Source: Blepharisma stoltei (Eukaryota; Ciliophora; Heterotrichea; Heterotrichida; Blepharismidae). Taken from it: 64,000 nucleotides of DNA. The DNA lies in the NCBI GenBank assembly GCA_914767885.1, contig CAJZBQ010000050.1, positions 620,001 through 684,000 of the forward strand, given 5' to 3'. A model generated the notes under the pieces. It saw only the letters and a program-made list of their open reading frames with translations, ran no database searches and was not told where the DNA came from. Both the position numbers and the translations under genes were made by a program. Of the stretch, positions 22,273 to 33,524 are shown one piece after another. Each line of letters begins with the position of its first letter. Within the stretch, counting starts at the first letter, position 1.

Positions 22273-22940
22273 ATGCTTCAAATAAAAATCAATCCCCAAA
22301 ATAGCAATCACTCTTTTCAAGGCGCTCCTTCAATCTTTGAAAGTATCCGTAAAGTCCTTGCAGAAATAATAGAAAATATGCTGAAAAGCAAATCTCTGCT
22401 ATATATAATTTATTTAGCATCTCACGTGAGATCAAAAACTTATCAGCTGTGTTAACTTACACGAAAACATTTAAACTGCGACTGAAATCGTATAAAAGTT
22501 TGGTCTTACAGTAGAACTAATTTAAAACTTTATTCCTATTGCTTCGCAGCTTAGCTTAGCCCAAAAATGCAATGCTAGCTTGAGAGGTTGGAGCACTTTA
22601 AGCTTATGCTAACTCATAGCACATATGAAGATTTTTCTCTTCATCAGATTTTGTATTGGGATAAGCATTGATTAGCTTAGTTCTTTATTGCATAATAATC
22701 TCATAGAAGCTAATTAGTCTGAAATCTCTTTATGGATTAGTGCTGAGCCTGAATTGCTAGCAATTTATTAATTAATACCTAAAATTACAAAATAATCACT
22801 ATTTTCTGGACTAATATCATAAATACTACAGAAAATGGATTGCATAACTGGTAAAATTATTTTAATTCAATTTGTGAATCGCGTTGTCTGTTTAAATAGC
22901 TACCTCTCATACCAATATAAATTTTAAACATTATTTGATA
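22273..22940 (+). CDS. Germline-limited gene-like ORF with UAR=Gln, UGA=Trp (Q4)
   Basis: ATG at 22273 opens 60 codons under any code (MLQIKINPQNSNHSFQGAPS). The same frame then stays protein-like to about 22940: LERLEHFKLMLTHSTYEDFS, LHQILYWDKHWLA, IASNLLINTQNYKIITIFW. It needs about a dozen TAA/TAG as Gln and several TGA as Trp. It converges on the minus-strand ORF at 22943-23387. No family recognised; the end is undefined. Confidence 0.45.
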
Positions 22941-22942
22941 TT

Positions 22943-23387
22943 TTAATTAGCTACTTCAGGGGCAGGATTTTCATCTTCCTTTTGCTCTTCCTCAACTTTG
23001 ATTATCAAACTCCTCAGCATTTTTCTTCTCTTCAGAATTTCCATTATCACTAGATCCCCCTCTCTTAATTGGATTTGGCTTGGTCGCAGCTATTAGAGGA
23101 ATAACATTCTACAGATTATTTTGTTTAGTCATTTTTATTTCCACTTTGAAATTAAAAGTGAGTGCAATAGACTTTGAGGACCTTAGCCCAGCTTTTAACT
23201 GAAATTATCAGTCTACTTGCAGTTTTCCGTCTTCTTCTTTTTTCTTTCTCCTTTCCATCTCTAATAATGCAGGCACCTTGGCTTGTTTTCTGGCTTCATT
23301 TTCTTTGCTAATTTCATATTTATGGGTCAAAAATGTTTGAATATTTGTATTAAGTTGCTTTCTTTGAGATATTTTTTGCTTTGGCAT
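22943..23387 (-). CDS. Small charged protein, germline-limited type (Q5), with a one-base frameshift
   Basis: ATG at 23387 (MPKQKISQRKQLNTNIQTFL) to a TAA at 22943-22945 (ENPAPEVAN), about 148 aa. Three codons in the body need reassignment: TGA-TAA in VD-WQ-FQLKAG and TAG in NNL-Q-NVIP. The reading changes frame by one base at a run of five A in AAGAAAAATG (about 23030); one fewer A gives KKMLRSLIIKVEEEQ and runs to the stop. That is either a homopolymer sequencing error or a lesion. Strongly charged with a helical middle (KKKEEDGKLQ); function unknown. Confidence 0.5.
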
Positions 23388-23806
23388 TTATCTCCTTTGC
23401 ACTCTCTAGACGTTAGCTCAAAACAAAGACTTTTCTGTCTGTATTTTTTTTAAACAATTGAAGCGATTTTTGCATAAGCTGGAGTCTTTGCCTTTAGGCA
23501 AGACGCGACAGAAATTGTAGCACAGAGTTTAAGATTGGCTTCATGTTATAGCCGCCCACTGCTGGCTGCTTCCTTCCACACTGATATAAGGATCTTGCTA
23601 AGCCTATCCCTATCCACTAAGGAGAGCTTATGTTTAAAGATTTAATTTTTCTCTTAAATCGAAGGATTGTGAGAAATGCCAAGCCTTTTCAATTTTGGCA
23701 ATTTTAAAGGCTGCTGATTACTATTTCATGTCTTGATCCTCAATCCTGTTACTTTGCAGCTCTACTAACTTTATCTTGGTTTTTGATATTGCAATGCAGT
23801 TTTATA

Positions 23807-24045
23807 TATAGAGGCTGCCTTTGAGTAGCGCTCTAAGCGCCCGCCCGAGACTTCCGACGAAGTCTGGGCGGTGGTTTGACCAGCTGATATTGGTCGAACC
23901 AGCATCCAATTTGACAAACCTTCTGTATAAGAAGAATTTGTCATTTTGGATGTTGGTTTGACCAACATCAGCTGGTCAAACCACCGCCCAGACTTCGTCG
24001 GGAAGTCTCGGGCGCTTAGAGCGCTACTCAAAGGCAGCCTCTATA
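23807..24045. mobile_element. Near-perfect 239-bp palindrome (MITE-like)
   Basis: Left arm TATAGAGGCTGCCTTTGAGT through GCGCTCTAAGCGCC, GGCGGTGGTTTGACCAGCTG to about 23920; the right arm repeats it inverted and ends CAAAGGCAGCCTCTATA. Arms are about 115 bp with few mismatches, much more GC-rich than the surroundings, and TATA sits at both ends. The open frame across it (23771-24031) is a by-product of the palindrome. It shares its design with 18359-18540. Confidence 0.88.
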
Positions 24046-24575
24046 GTTTAAAAGTTGATAGCTTGCAATTATTTAACCGTATATGCTCAATAGATGTATT
24101 TTGAATTACAGAAAGTAATGCATTTAAGCATTCAGAGGAAATGCTTATACCTGACAACTCAAGTGCTTCTTCAAATTGCAAAATCTAATAAAATTTCTCA
24201 TACATTTTTTTATTGCTCTTAGGCGATAATCTGAATTCTAAGCACTGAATGCTGCTTCATTTCTTAGGACCTCCTATAAAGAATCAATTTCTAAAGGAGT
24301 TTCAACTAAAATCTGTATTCTCACTTTAAGTAAATTATCGATGAATTTGAATAAATGGTAAGTAAATATATAAAATTTATTTAAATACTCTAAATAATTT
24401 AAAGTTTTAAAGTTAATTGAATCAAAAATCTGGGATATTCAAGCAGAAGCATCAAATTTATGAAAGGATTGAGCTGATGCTATTTATTGCTATTAATATT
24501 TCAAGCCTTAGTGTTTTTAATTTTCTCAATTATAACTATAATTTTTTAAATATCACAAAATTACTTTTTTACTCA

Positions 24576-25382
24576 CTCTCCCCCCTTTAAATTGGAACAA
24601 AATATCGGTAAAATTTCCACTTTTTTGGTAAATTAACCCCCCTTTAAATTGGAACAAAATTTAATTTTATAATAAAAAATTATATATAATTTTTATCTAA
24701 AAAGTTTTGATATAAAGTTAAATGTTTCTTCTTAACTAAAATTCAAAATTTAGTTATATCTTGCTCTTTTTTAAAGAAAAAAATATAAAGAGCATCTTAT
24801 TTAAATAAATTTATTATCCTTAATTGCTAAATTTTTAAAAACAAATTAATTTTTTTTTTTTTTTAAAAAATTTCAAAAAAACATTTTTTTTTTGTTGATA
24901 AAAATGATATTTTTTATTTGGATAGTTTTGATATAAATTCAATAGGAATTCTTTATAAAATTTCAAAATTTACTTATTTCTTGCTTCATTTTAAAGAATA
25001 GAGTATAAATAACATCTTATTTAAAACAAAATTAGCACTTTGATCGATAAATTTTCCAAAATTTTTTTTTTTTTTTTAATTTTTTTTGTCAATAAAAATA
25101 AAAATTTTTGTTTAAATAATTTTGATACCAATTAATAGTGGTGTATTAACTAATAATGAAAATTTAGTTATATCTTGCTTTGTTTTAAAGGATAAAGAGT
25201 AAATAGCGTTTTATTAAACAAATTTATTAATCTAATTCGATAAGTTTTTGAAATTTTTTTTTGTTGAAATTTTTATATTTTTTATAAAACATTTTATGTT
25301 GATATTTTTTTTTAAAAAAAAAAAATTAACCCCCCCTTTAAATTGGAACAAAATTTTTAGTTCCAATTTAAAGGAAGGGGAG
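24576..25382. mobile_element. MITE family B, copy 1, 807 bp, TCA-flanked
   Basis: Ends CTCTCCCCCCTTTAAATTGG and (complement) CTCCCCTTCCTTTAAATTGG, with TCA at 24573-24575 and 25383-25385. Near the left end CCCCCCTTTAAATTGGAAC is repeated after 60 bp. The interior holds three diverged repeats of about 170 bp built on ATTTAGTTATATCTTGCT and long T runs. It is the reverse-oriented relative of 32123-32891. No ORF. Confidence 0.88.
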
Positions 25383-25654
25383 TCAGGATAAATGTTAAAG
25401 AATACTCTGTAATTCCATTGGCACTTAACTCTTGTTTTTCGCATTATTTTTTCGAAATTTACCTATTGGGTTTTGCATGATAGTTTTTTAAGATTTACTT
25501 TGAATTATTTTTTCAAAATAATTTGAGCTCGTTGCAGAACTTCAGCAAATACAATTATATATTATAAGGTATGAAGATATCTTTAATTAAGATAGAACAA
25601 TAATCTATCTATCTATTTATTACTTATAACAATGCGTATGCATTGTTTAAGCTC

Positions 25655-27191
25655 TTATGAGCTTTTTCAAAACAAGTCGGTGGTTCTCATTTGCCTTTTA
25701 TTATTTGTTCCATACTTCGTCTCTTTCGCCTCCATGTAGCTCCATGCTTTGCCCCTAAGTATTTTTCAGTGACATCTCTTTTCTGTTGCATCAGCATACC
25801 ATATCACATCTTCTCTGCAGTTGATCTTCGAAAGTTTCAAATTTGCTTCATACTTTCCCCCGTATAGCACCACTTCTCTTCAGTCTATTTTGAGTTCTTC
25901 TAGCCTTTTTTGTAGCTTAAGACTCTGTTCTTCATAGGCATTTAGTCTTATAAATGTCGGCGTGTTTGTGCTACTCTTTCCTATGGTTAATTCCCTATAG
26001 AGTTTGGTAGTTTTTTCTGTTTCGTTTCTTAACCTCATCAAAGCTTCATCCAGGCTAAGCTGCCCCGCTGCTTCATCAATTTTCTTTTTTCAGTCCATCT
26101 TGTCTATTTTCGCCGGTAGACCGAACCCTGCTTTTGTCATTGCCCTCTTCCTTGATATTGCTTCCTCCCTCATGTCAGCCGTTAAATTTCCTTCATCTGA
26201 TGCTATCTCGTCTCCTATTTTATTTATTCTCCCGCTGGTAAAACCACTTATTTTATCGTCTTCTTGCAGCTGCATCTGTTCCTCTGTTAGTGTTTTAAGG
26301 CCTAGTACCTTTTCCTGTGCCCTTTTATCCTTCCTCAGTCTTTCAGCCTTTATCTTCTCATTCTTCCTCTTCACCACTTTTTTGTGACCTTCTTCGTTGT
26401 GCCCAGGTTGTTTGCATATCTTACAGAACAGTGATCCTGGGTGCCTTAGAATTACTCTTTTTCCATCAATGAATAATTCATCTGGCATGTCAAGCGCTTC
26501 TTCAACATTCCCAAATTCTCCGTATATGATGTACCTCGAGTGTGGACTGAAGTGTACCGAATATCTGTCTCCTCCACAATTTAATGCATTGTCCACTATT
26601 ACCTCCACAACCCTGCATCTTGTGCTTGCCACTTCCACTACTTTTTCTATTGGTATTCCGACTGGAAATGTAAAGCCAATTCTATATCTCGCATAGTTTA
26701 TGATTCCTTTCTCGACAACTGGCCCGACGGGTATGACTATATTCTTGCCTCTGTGTGCTGTCAGAATTCCTCCTCTCTTCTTCATCTCTTCTCTCGCTAT
26801 TTGCATATGTGGTGATTGCGTCTCCTGATGGTAATTGGATGCATCTTAGCACATCTCCCACGTTCGTTGCTCTCTCCAATGCTAAAATAAAGGAAGCATA
26901 TAGCTCTCTTTTTTCTTCTAGGCTACCTTCAATGTTAAATTTCGAAAGGTAGATTTTTAATGTTTTGCTAATTTGATTAATCTCGCTGATATTTGGCAAT
27001 TCTTCTTGGGGTGCCTGATACCCGTAGAATAACCGTTCTCTGCTCATACCCAAAATTTGCAGTTGCTCGTTTTGGTTAGCCTTGAGTTTTGGTACTCTGC
27101 GCATATTTTGGCTAAAATTAAATGTGATAGAACAATAATCAATAAAAGACACTGGAACATTCACATTATAATTAAATGCCAAGAGCAGCAC
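25655..27191 (-). pseudogene. ORF1-like protein of a non-LTR retrotransposon, frameshifted
   Basis: Two overlapping minus-strand frames join near 26700-26860: MLLLAFNYNVNVPVSFIDYC down to DVLRCIQLPSGD, then a frame containing EMKKRGGILTAHRGKNIVIP, an RRM-like or nucleic-acid-binding region (YIIYGEFGNVEEALDMPD) and a zinc-knuckle variant CKICKQPGHNEEGH (C-x2-C-x4-H-x4-H instead of the usual final Cys). The second frame continues past TGA codons read as Trp (KMD-W-KKKIDEA, LKID-W-REVVLYG) to the TAA at 25655. Size and order fit ORF1 of a LINE; no reverse transcriptase follows. The frame change of one cannot be explained by a 15/16-nt intron that I can find. Confidence 0.65.
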
Positions 27192-27481
27192 AGTTTAATA
27201 AATAATCACTTTTTTCCTAACAAAAAATTTTCTGAAATCAATTTTGAGCTTTTTATCTATAGCTAAAATACCGCGTTTTGTCAAAAATGGATCACAAAGC
27301 GCTAAGTTGAAATTGATATACACAAAACCATCAAATATGCACCCCCTTAAAATTAAATTAAAAATAATTTTTTTATAATCTTTTATAAATACTTAAAAAT
27401 TTAAATTTCACTATATAAAATTTGGAGGCTTTTTTTATTAGATAATATCCAATCTTTTTTTGCAAAAAATAGAAAACAAAT

Positions 27482-28483
27482 ATGTCAACACTTAGTGTAT
27501 TTTCTTCTCTCATGAACAAGTTCGTAGAATCCCAAGATTGGCAAGAAAATAGCTTCCCCAACTCAGACAATAACAAACGTGCCACACGGCCAAGAGATTT
27601 CACAAGCAAAGAAGAATCAGAACTATTCAAATATCAAAAACTCTCAGAAGAAAATGATTCCTTAAGGAAAATCATCAGCCAAAAAGAATCAGAGCTTGAA
27701 GAGTGCCATAAACGGATTGATTCATTAGAAAAATGAATGAAAAGCAAAGTTTCTGAAATGAACCAAAAAATCGAAGATCTCAACAAAAATGAGGGTGAAG
27801 AAATTGCCCCGTTACTAGAACAGTTTAAAGAAGGGCTTATTGAGAGAGATGAAGACATACAAGAAAGGCTTTCTATGCTTGAAGAAGAGATTTCTTTATC
27901 AAGAAAAGGAGCCTCTACAGAAAAAGACAAAAAATCTACTAAAAATACAGAAAGCGAGGAAAATAAAAAATCCTCTGAAGAAACCCCACAAAATAAAAGA
28001 AAAAGAAAGCCACCAGGAGAAAAAGCTAAAAAATCTAGGGCTAAGCCTAAAGCTAAGAAACCAAAAGCAAAAGAGTTTGACTCAGACGAAGAAGATTTCC
28101 CAAGATTATCAGGAAAATCGTCAAGCGATGAAGAAATTGAAAAAAAGCCAAGAGAAAAATCTCCTGAAAGGGAAAAGCCAAAGATAAAGAAAACTCCAAT
28201 TGCTGATATAAAAATTAAGAAAAATAAAGAAAAATTAAGCGAAGAGGAGACGAGTGATGCTTCAAAGACAAAGAAGCTGCCAGTTATTGAGGAAAAAAAT
28301 AAGAAAAACAAAGAAAAATTAAGCGAAGAAGAGATGACGGATAATTCGAAAAGAAAAATGTCAGATGAAGAAGCTCCGAAGAAAAAGCCAGTCAAAAGGC
28401 CGAATGAGCCTGTTGAATTTTTAGAAGAATGCACAGAAGAAGATTGGAATAAAGCGGCTTGGAATCGAATACTTAAAAAATAA
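27482..28483 (+). CDS. Lysine/glutamate-rich coiled-coil protein, probably nuclear
   Basis: 333 aa from MSTLSVFSSLMNKF to the TAA at 28481-28483. A TGA at 27734-27736 is read as Trp (SLEK-W-MKSK); treating it as stop would split an obviously continuous coiled coil. Residues about 45-140 are heptad-like (LSEENDSLRKIISQKESELE). Residues 145-310 are a charged, low-complexity tail with RKRKPPGEKAKKSRAKPKAK and a repeated NKEKLSEEE unit (twice), and acidic patches (DSDEEDF). The C-terminus is FLEECTEEDWNKAAWNRILK. The basic stretches look like nuclear localisation or chromatin-binding tails; no catalytic domain. No IES or intron. It lies 230 bp upstream of the next plus-strand gene. Confidence 0.9.
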
Positions 28484-28713
28484 CTGCTACTAATGTAAAT
28501 TTCATTTGGTCATAGGAAAAGGCTAAAAATTTTTCTTAAAGTTTAGGGAAGTAAACCGTTTGAATTTTATAGATTTCTTCATTAGAGACTCAATTTGTCT
28601 TTATAACTCCTTTAGTTTTAAGTTTTAACTGCTTGCTTTAATTATGCTTTATAAAGCCATTTATTCACCACTAATTCTAATTGATCTATAATTTTTAATT
28701 GACCGGCTGTAAG

Positions 28714-30930
28714 ATGAAAATCCAAATTTTGATCAAAAACCTTGAAGGAGTCATTGGCGCTGTTGAGTGTGAGGATGCAGAGACAATTGAGGTTCTGAAG
28801 GAAAGAATTAGCCGCAGCCAAGGTGTCCAAATAAGCCAATTCACCCTCTTTTTCGGAGGTAGACCTTTGGACCTTAAAACTACTATAAGCGCAAATAGAA
28901 TCGTAAAAGACAGCACTATTGCCATGAAAAAAGTAGAAACTGAAGAAGAGAGCAATGGGTTCAGCTATTCAAAAACATGGCCAAGAGGAATCCTTGGTGC
29001 ACTTAAGAGTTTCAATAAGGCTTCAGATCCTAATGAAATTTGGGAGAGAGTCGGTCTAGAATTAACAAGATTAGTCATCGGCAACCACTCTTTTAAGTGA
29101 AACTTGGACAAGATGTGTGTTAGCTATATGGGGATTAACAAAGAGATGGATGACCTTGATGAGCAGTGGCATATGGATACATCATATTTTGGCGTAGAGC
29201 AAAGAAAAAGTGTATTCGACATCTTCAAATGGAATTACATCTTTCTTGAGGAAAGAGGTGAAACTGAAGAAGGCTTAGGCAAGAAGTATGATGATACAGA
29301 ACTTTCTAGAAGTTATGAACTAATTCTTAGAGATTATAGAAGCCCTAAAACTTTTGTTGTGCTAGATAAAAACCCGTCACTAAAGCTTAATGATGATTCA
29401 AACGACAACTTTGTATTTGATACGTTGTCGTGGGATAAAGTAGAAAAAGGTAGAACACAACAGTTATCAAAAAATCAGCAAACGCTAAGAATGAAAAAAT
29501 CAACAAAAGATATGTCAGGTAGAGTTGAACTAAATGAGGATATCGAGAGATACAAAAATCAAGCTCTCAACTTAAAAAATGGCTATTTTAACGATGTTCT
29601 GGATTTTGGGCGAGGCTTAAAAGAGAGAACTAAAGTTATCAAATCATTGAAAATCAAAGGAGAGTTTGCATTCAAGCCTTTTTTCACAAAGCTGCATAAA
29701 GATTACATTAACCAGATTGATCATAACCTCGATCTCTTTAAGGGCATATTCGACGGTTTTAAAATGTGCGCAGGCATTAACTGCCTAAAACTCAAGCTAT
29801 CACATAGTAATGAATCTGAGCAGGCTGAAAATGTTCTAAAAATGTTACAAGAAATTGCAGTAAATGACAACTTAAAGTACAATTTAAAGTACCTCGACCT
29901 TTCAAAAACCTTGATTTCCACAGAAATTTTAAATGCACTGCTCACCGTTATCAGAGATTCCACTATTGAGCACTTGGCGTTAAATAACTGCATTTTTGAA
30001 AACAATGGACTAGATATATTATCCAATTCGTTTTCAGAGAGCGCAATTGTGTCAATAGAGCTAAGAAATAACAATATTGACGATGAGTTCCTAAAGAAAT
30101 TGCTTCATAAATTCGAGAATTGCAGGTACTTAAAACGACTTGATATTTCACATAATCCAATTGGGGCCAAATGTGAAGAAAGTATAAAAAATTTGATAAG
30201 AAAAACTGGAATTACCTCGCTTAATATCAGCCACACTCACATTGTGCAGAAAGAACTTAATGCAATTTTAAATTGTGCTGGCTGTTCACAGCTCGAATAT
30301 ATCTGCATTGAGGGCAACAGTAAAAAAGATATTCTTCAAAATTACAGCACTTTGGGGAAAATCCTATGCTGCGATTTCTGTAGATTTTGGCCTAAATTAG
30401 GCGATTCAGGATGTTGTCTTGCTATTCAAAACTGTTTCGCAATCAAAGCACATCAGCGTGTTGAAGCAGATGGTGATCAGGAGCAAAAATCAAGAGATAT
30501 CAATAAGAAAGCAGAAAATGTCCAAAAGAAAAGGCAGCTCGACAGGAACTTGGACCAGTTATTAGAAGAAAAGATAAGGAAAATGAAAGAAAAGTTAACT
30601 ATACAAGCAAAAATTGGTTCTGAAGATTATGAAAGAGAAAAAAAGCGTCTTGAAGAAGAAGAAAGAAATAAAGAAGAAGAAAAAAAGCATGAGCTGAGAG
30701 TATCTGAAGTTGGAGCTGCCAAGATTCAATCAACGATCATTACCACGAGCAATTCTACTAACAACAATACAATGGATACGAGAAATAACTTGCAAGATGT
30801 CGCGAGCCCAAAGGCTATTGAGAATGCACCCCAAGAGCCTGAGAAAAAAACTGCACCTATTAAAAGTGACCCAGCTGACATCATTGACAAAGTGGATGGA
30901 TTTGTAAAGAATCTGGAGAAGATGGAATAA
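28714..30930 (+). CDS. Ubiquitin-like domain / leucine-rich repeat / coiled-coil protein
   Basis: 738 aa, taking the ATG at 28714 because MKIQILIKNLEGV is the first strand of a ubiquitin-like fold; the fold continues through LKERISRSQGVQISQFTLFF and ends near residue 75. Unlike ubiquitin it has no C-terminal GG, so it is an integral domain. TGA at 29098-29100 (residue 129) is Trp (HSFK-W-NLDKM). Residues about 385-510 carry ribonuclease-inhibitor-type LRRs (LKYLDLSKTLIS, IEHLALNNCIFENNGL, IVSIELRNNNI, LKRLDISHNPIGA). A short Cys-containing segment (CCDFCRFWPKLG) follows. Residues 590-665 are a strongly charged coiled coil. No IES or intron; ends in TAA. A scaffold or adaptor is likely; no enzyme motif is visible. 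Confidence 0.88.
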
Positions 30931-31009
30931 ACAATAATAAAGGTTAAAACTTAATAATAAAATCTTTACTGAAATGGCGAGCCGCAATTTGTGGTTAATT
31001 TAATACTCA

Positions 31010-33290
31010 GGAAGCTCTAAAAGAGCCTAAATAACATGAAGGTATCTATAAATATCAAAGTTACTATATTTAAATTGAGATACTTGGAATAATAGTGGAT
31101 ACCATATGAAAATCTGCTGATATTAAGCAGAAAACTAGTTTGGTTAATGATTTTAATTTAAACTCAAAATAAATGCACCTACATATGAACTTAAGAGTAA
31201 TACTTTATTTGCGTAATTATTAAATTTTAAGAAGAAAAAGAAAAGCTGCTTCATTGCATAATCGAAAGACTCTTTCTGCCTGTGCCAGCCAAAATTTCTT
31301 TAATTATCAGGCTCTATAACAATTTATCTGCATCCTATTATATAAAAGCAATTTTTTGTCTAAGAAATTGGTATTTCTGCTAATATGGCAATATATATTT
31401 GTCTAGTATGATTTGCTAATTATCTCAAGTAGAGATATTCTTTTATCCCAGCTCTCATTAAACCATAACTTAAGCCTTAAAAAATATAATGAGTAGATGG
31501 GAAATTTGATTTTCGCCGAGCATGAGCCTTTTGCATATTAGAGTTTTACAATTAAATTCCATTTCCAATAAATTAAATTTTTCTTTAAGGGCAAGTGAAT
31601 TTAATTCCAAATAAATGTACTCCAAATGATGGCTTTGATGGCCATACGATTAAGACTTTATTTTAGTTGTTATCAAATTTTAAGAGGGAAAGCTGACTGG
31701 ATCTAAACAGGGGATTATCGAATAGATTAAATTTTAATAGGGTAAGCCAATTCTCATCTATTTTAACCAGTAATAATAGATATTGTGGTTTTAAAATGCA
31801 TTGAAGTTAATAAAATCAAGAAATGATGATATCTGATTGCTAAAGGCAAGTTTAAGCAGTTATAAGTGAATTATTTATCCAGTTCTTCTAAACTTTTATG
31901 TAATAAAGCACAACAATCTAAAGGATTGCATAGCATAGAGGATATTTTAATAAAATGTCCATAATTTTAAATGGCAGGGTCATTTAGGAATAACTCACTA
32001 CACTGGATCCAGCGAGAGGATCTATAAGTCCTTAAGCGTCCTATTTCAAGAGAGGAAACTGCTCAAGATTTTTGGCTACTCAAAGAGAGTCCTAAGTCCA
32101 CGGAAATTTTCTTTATGCCTCACTCCCCCCCTTTAAATTCGAACAAAAAATTTTGTTCCAATTTAAAGGGAGGGGAGGGTTAATTTTTTTTAAAAAAAAA
32201 ATATCAATATAAAATTTTTCATAAAAAAAAAAATTCAAAAATTTATCGATTAATTAATAAATTTGTTTAATAAAATGCTATTTACTCTTTATCCTTTGAA
32301 AGAAAGCAAGATATAACTAAATTTTCATTATTAGTTTAATACACCACTATTAATTGGTATCAAAATTATTTACACAAAAATTATTATTTTTATTGATAAA
32401 AAATATAAAAATCAAACAAAAAAAAAATTAGAAAATTTATCGATCAAAGTGTTAATTTTGTTTAAATAAGATGTTATTTATGCTCTGTTCTTTAAAATAA
32501 AGCAAGAAATAAGTAAATTTTGAAATTTTATAAAGAAATCATTGAATTTATATCAAAACTATTTAAATAAAAAATATCATTTTTATCAAAAAAAATAAAA
32601 ACATTTTTAAAAAAAAAATTAATTTTTTTTTTTAAATTTAGCAATTAAGGATAATAAATTTATTTAAATAAGATGCTCCTTATACTCTCTTCTTTAAACA
32701 AGAGCAAGATATAACTAAATTTTTAATTTTAGTTAAGAAGAAACATTTAACTTATATCAAAACTTTTTAGATAAAAATTATATCTAATTTTTTTATAAAA
32801 TTAAAATTTTTGTTCCAATTTAAAGGGGGATAATTTACCAAAAAAAGTGGAAATTTTACCTATATTTTGTTCCAATTTAAAGGGGGTGGAGTCAGAGAAA
32901 TATACATAAGGAAATTATAATCAAAAATATAATAAACATTTAAAAACTCCTGAATTAAATTAAATAATTAGTTAAATGTTGAATATCTCACTAAAGTTTT
33001 ATTGAATTTTAATATTAATTTGTGCTAAATTTTATTGTCTGCATTAATCATTTAAATTTATAATTATTTTGGAAATATTTATGTCAAAGAAGACAATATA
33101 TTAAAATTATTTTAAAAAGAATTGCCATTAAAAGAGAAAAATCCATATTTGCATTTTAATTTAGCTGAAATTTATTTATTTTGAAGTTTCCTGTCTATTA
33201 AAGGAATTTTGCAAATTTAAGTACTTATTTCGATTTGAATTTTAGAAAATAAGGATCAATTATAAAATATGGTTTCTTTGTTTATATAGA
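31010..33290 (+). CDS. Germline-limited gene-like ORF with UAR=Gln, UGA=Trp (Q6), split by MITE family B
   Basis: One frame from about 31010 to the MITE border at 32120 is protein-like throughout: VNDFNLNSKQMHLHMNLRVI, RKTLSACASQNFFNYQAL, RDILLSQLSLNHNLSLKKYN, FRNNSLHWIQREDLQVLKRP. It needs roughly 20 TAA/TAG as Gln and several TGA as Trp, while CAA, CAG and TGG also occur. After the MITE, rejoining at one TCA gives MPQRNIHKEIIIKNIINIQK and more protein-like sequence to about 33290. The part near 31380-31560 has a diverged paralog at 33615-33800, which preserves a TAG at the matching codon. No domain recognised. Confidence 0.48.
32123..32891. mobile_element. MITE family B, copy 2, 769 bp, TCA-flanked
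   Basis: TCA at 32120-32122 and 32892-32894; ends CTCCCCCCCTTTAAATTCG and (complement) CTCCACCCCCTTTAAATTGG. It is inverted relative to copy 1: its right side carries the doubled end (TTCCAATTTAAAGGGGGATA, then AATTTAAAGGGGGTGGAG) and its left side the simple foldback. The interior matches copy 1 in reverse order. It interrupts Q6 and its removal keeps a protein-like frame. Confidence 0.88.
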
Positions 33291-33524
33291 CTATTACCTA
33301 GAAATGCCCGATAGAGCGTGAAGATAGAAAGCTCATCTCTTCAGTTGGTATCGCCAAACTCAGACTTGCTTAGCAGACTAGAGAGTGAGCTCTCCATTTT
33401 TACGCCCTTATCGGGCAACTCTAGGCAAATGTCTATATGTAGAAACTGCTATTGCATTAGATTATGGATAAATTTTTCTATAGGCACAGCTTTTAAGTCC
33501 AATTATCAATCAAGCAGCTTCTTC

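Noticed and set aside
23771-24031. 86-codon ORF
   Set aside because: It is created by the palindrome at 23807-24045 and has no independent support.
27634-28434. 266-codon minus-strand ORF opposite the lysine-rich gene
   Set aside because: It mirrors the A-rich, codon-biased plus-strand gene (Lys/Glu become Phe/Ser) and has no features of its own.
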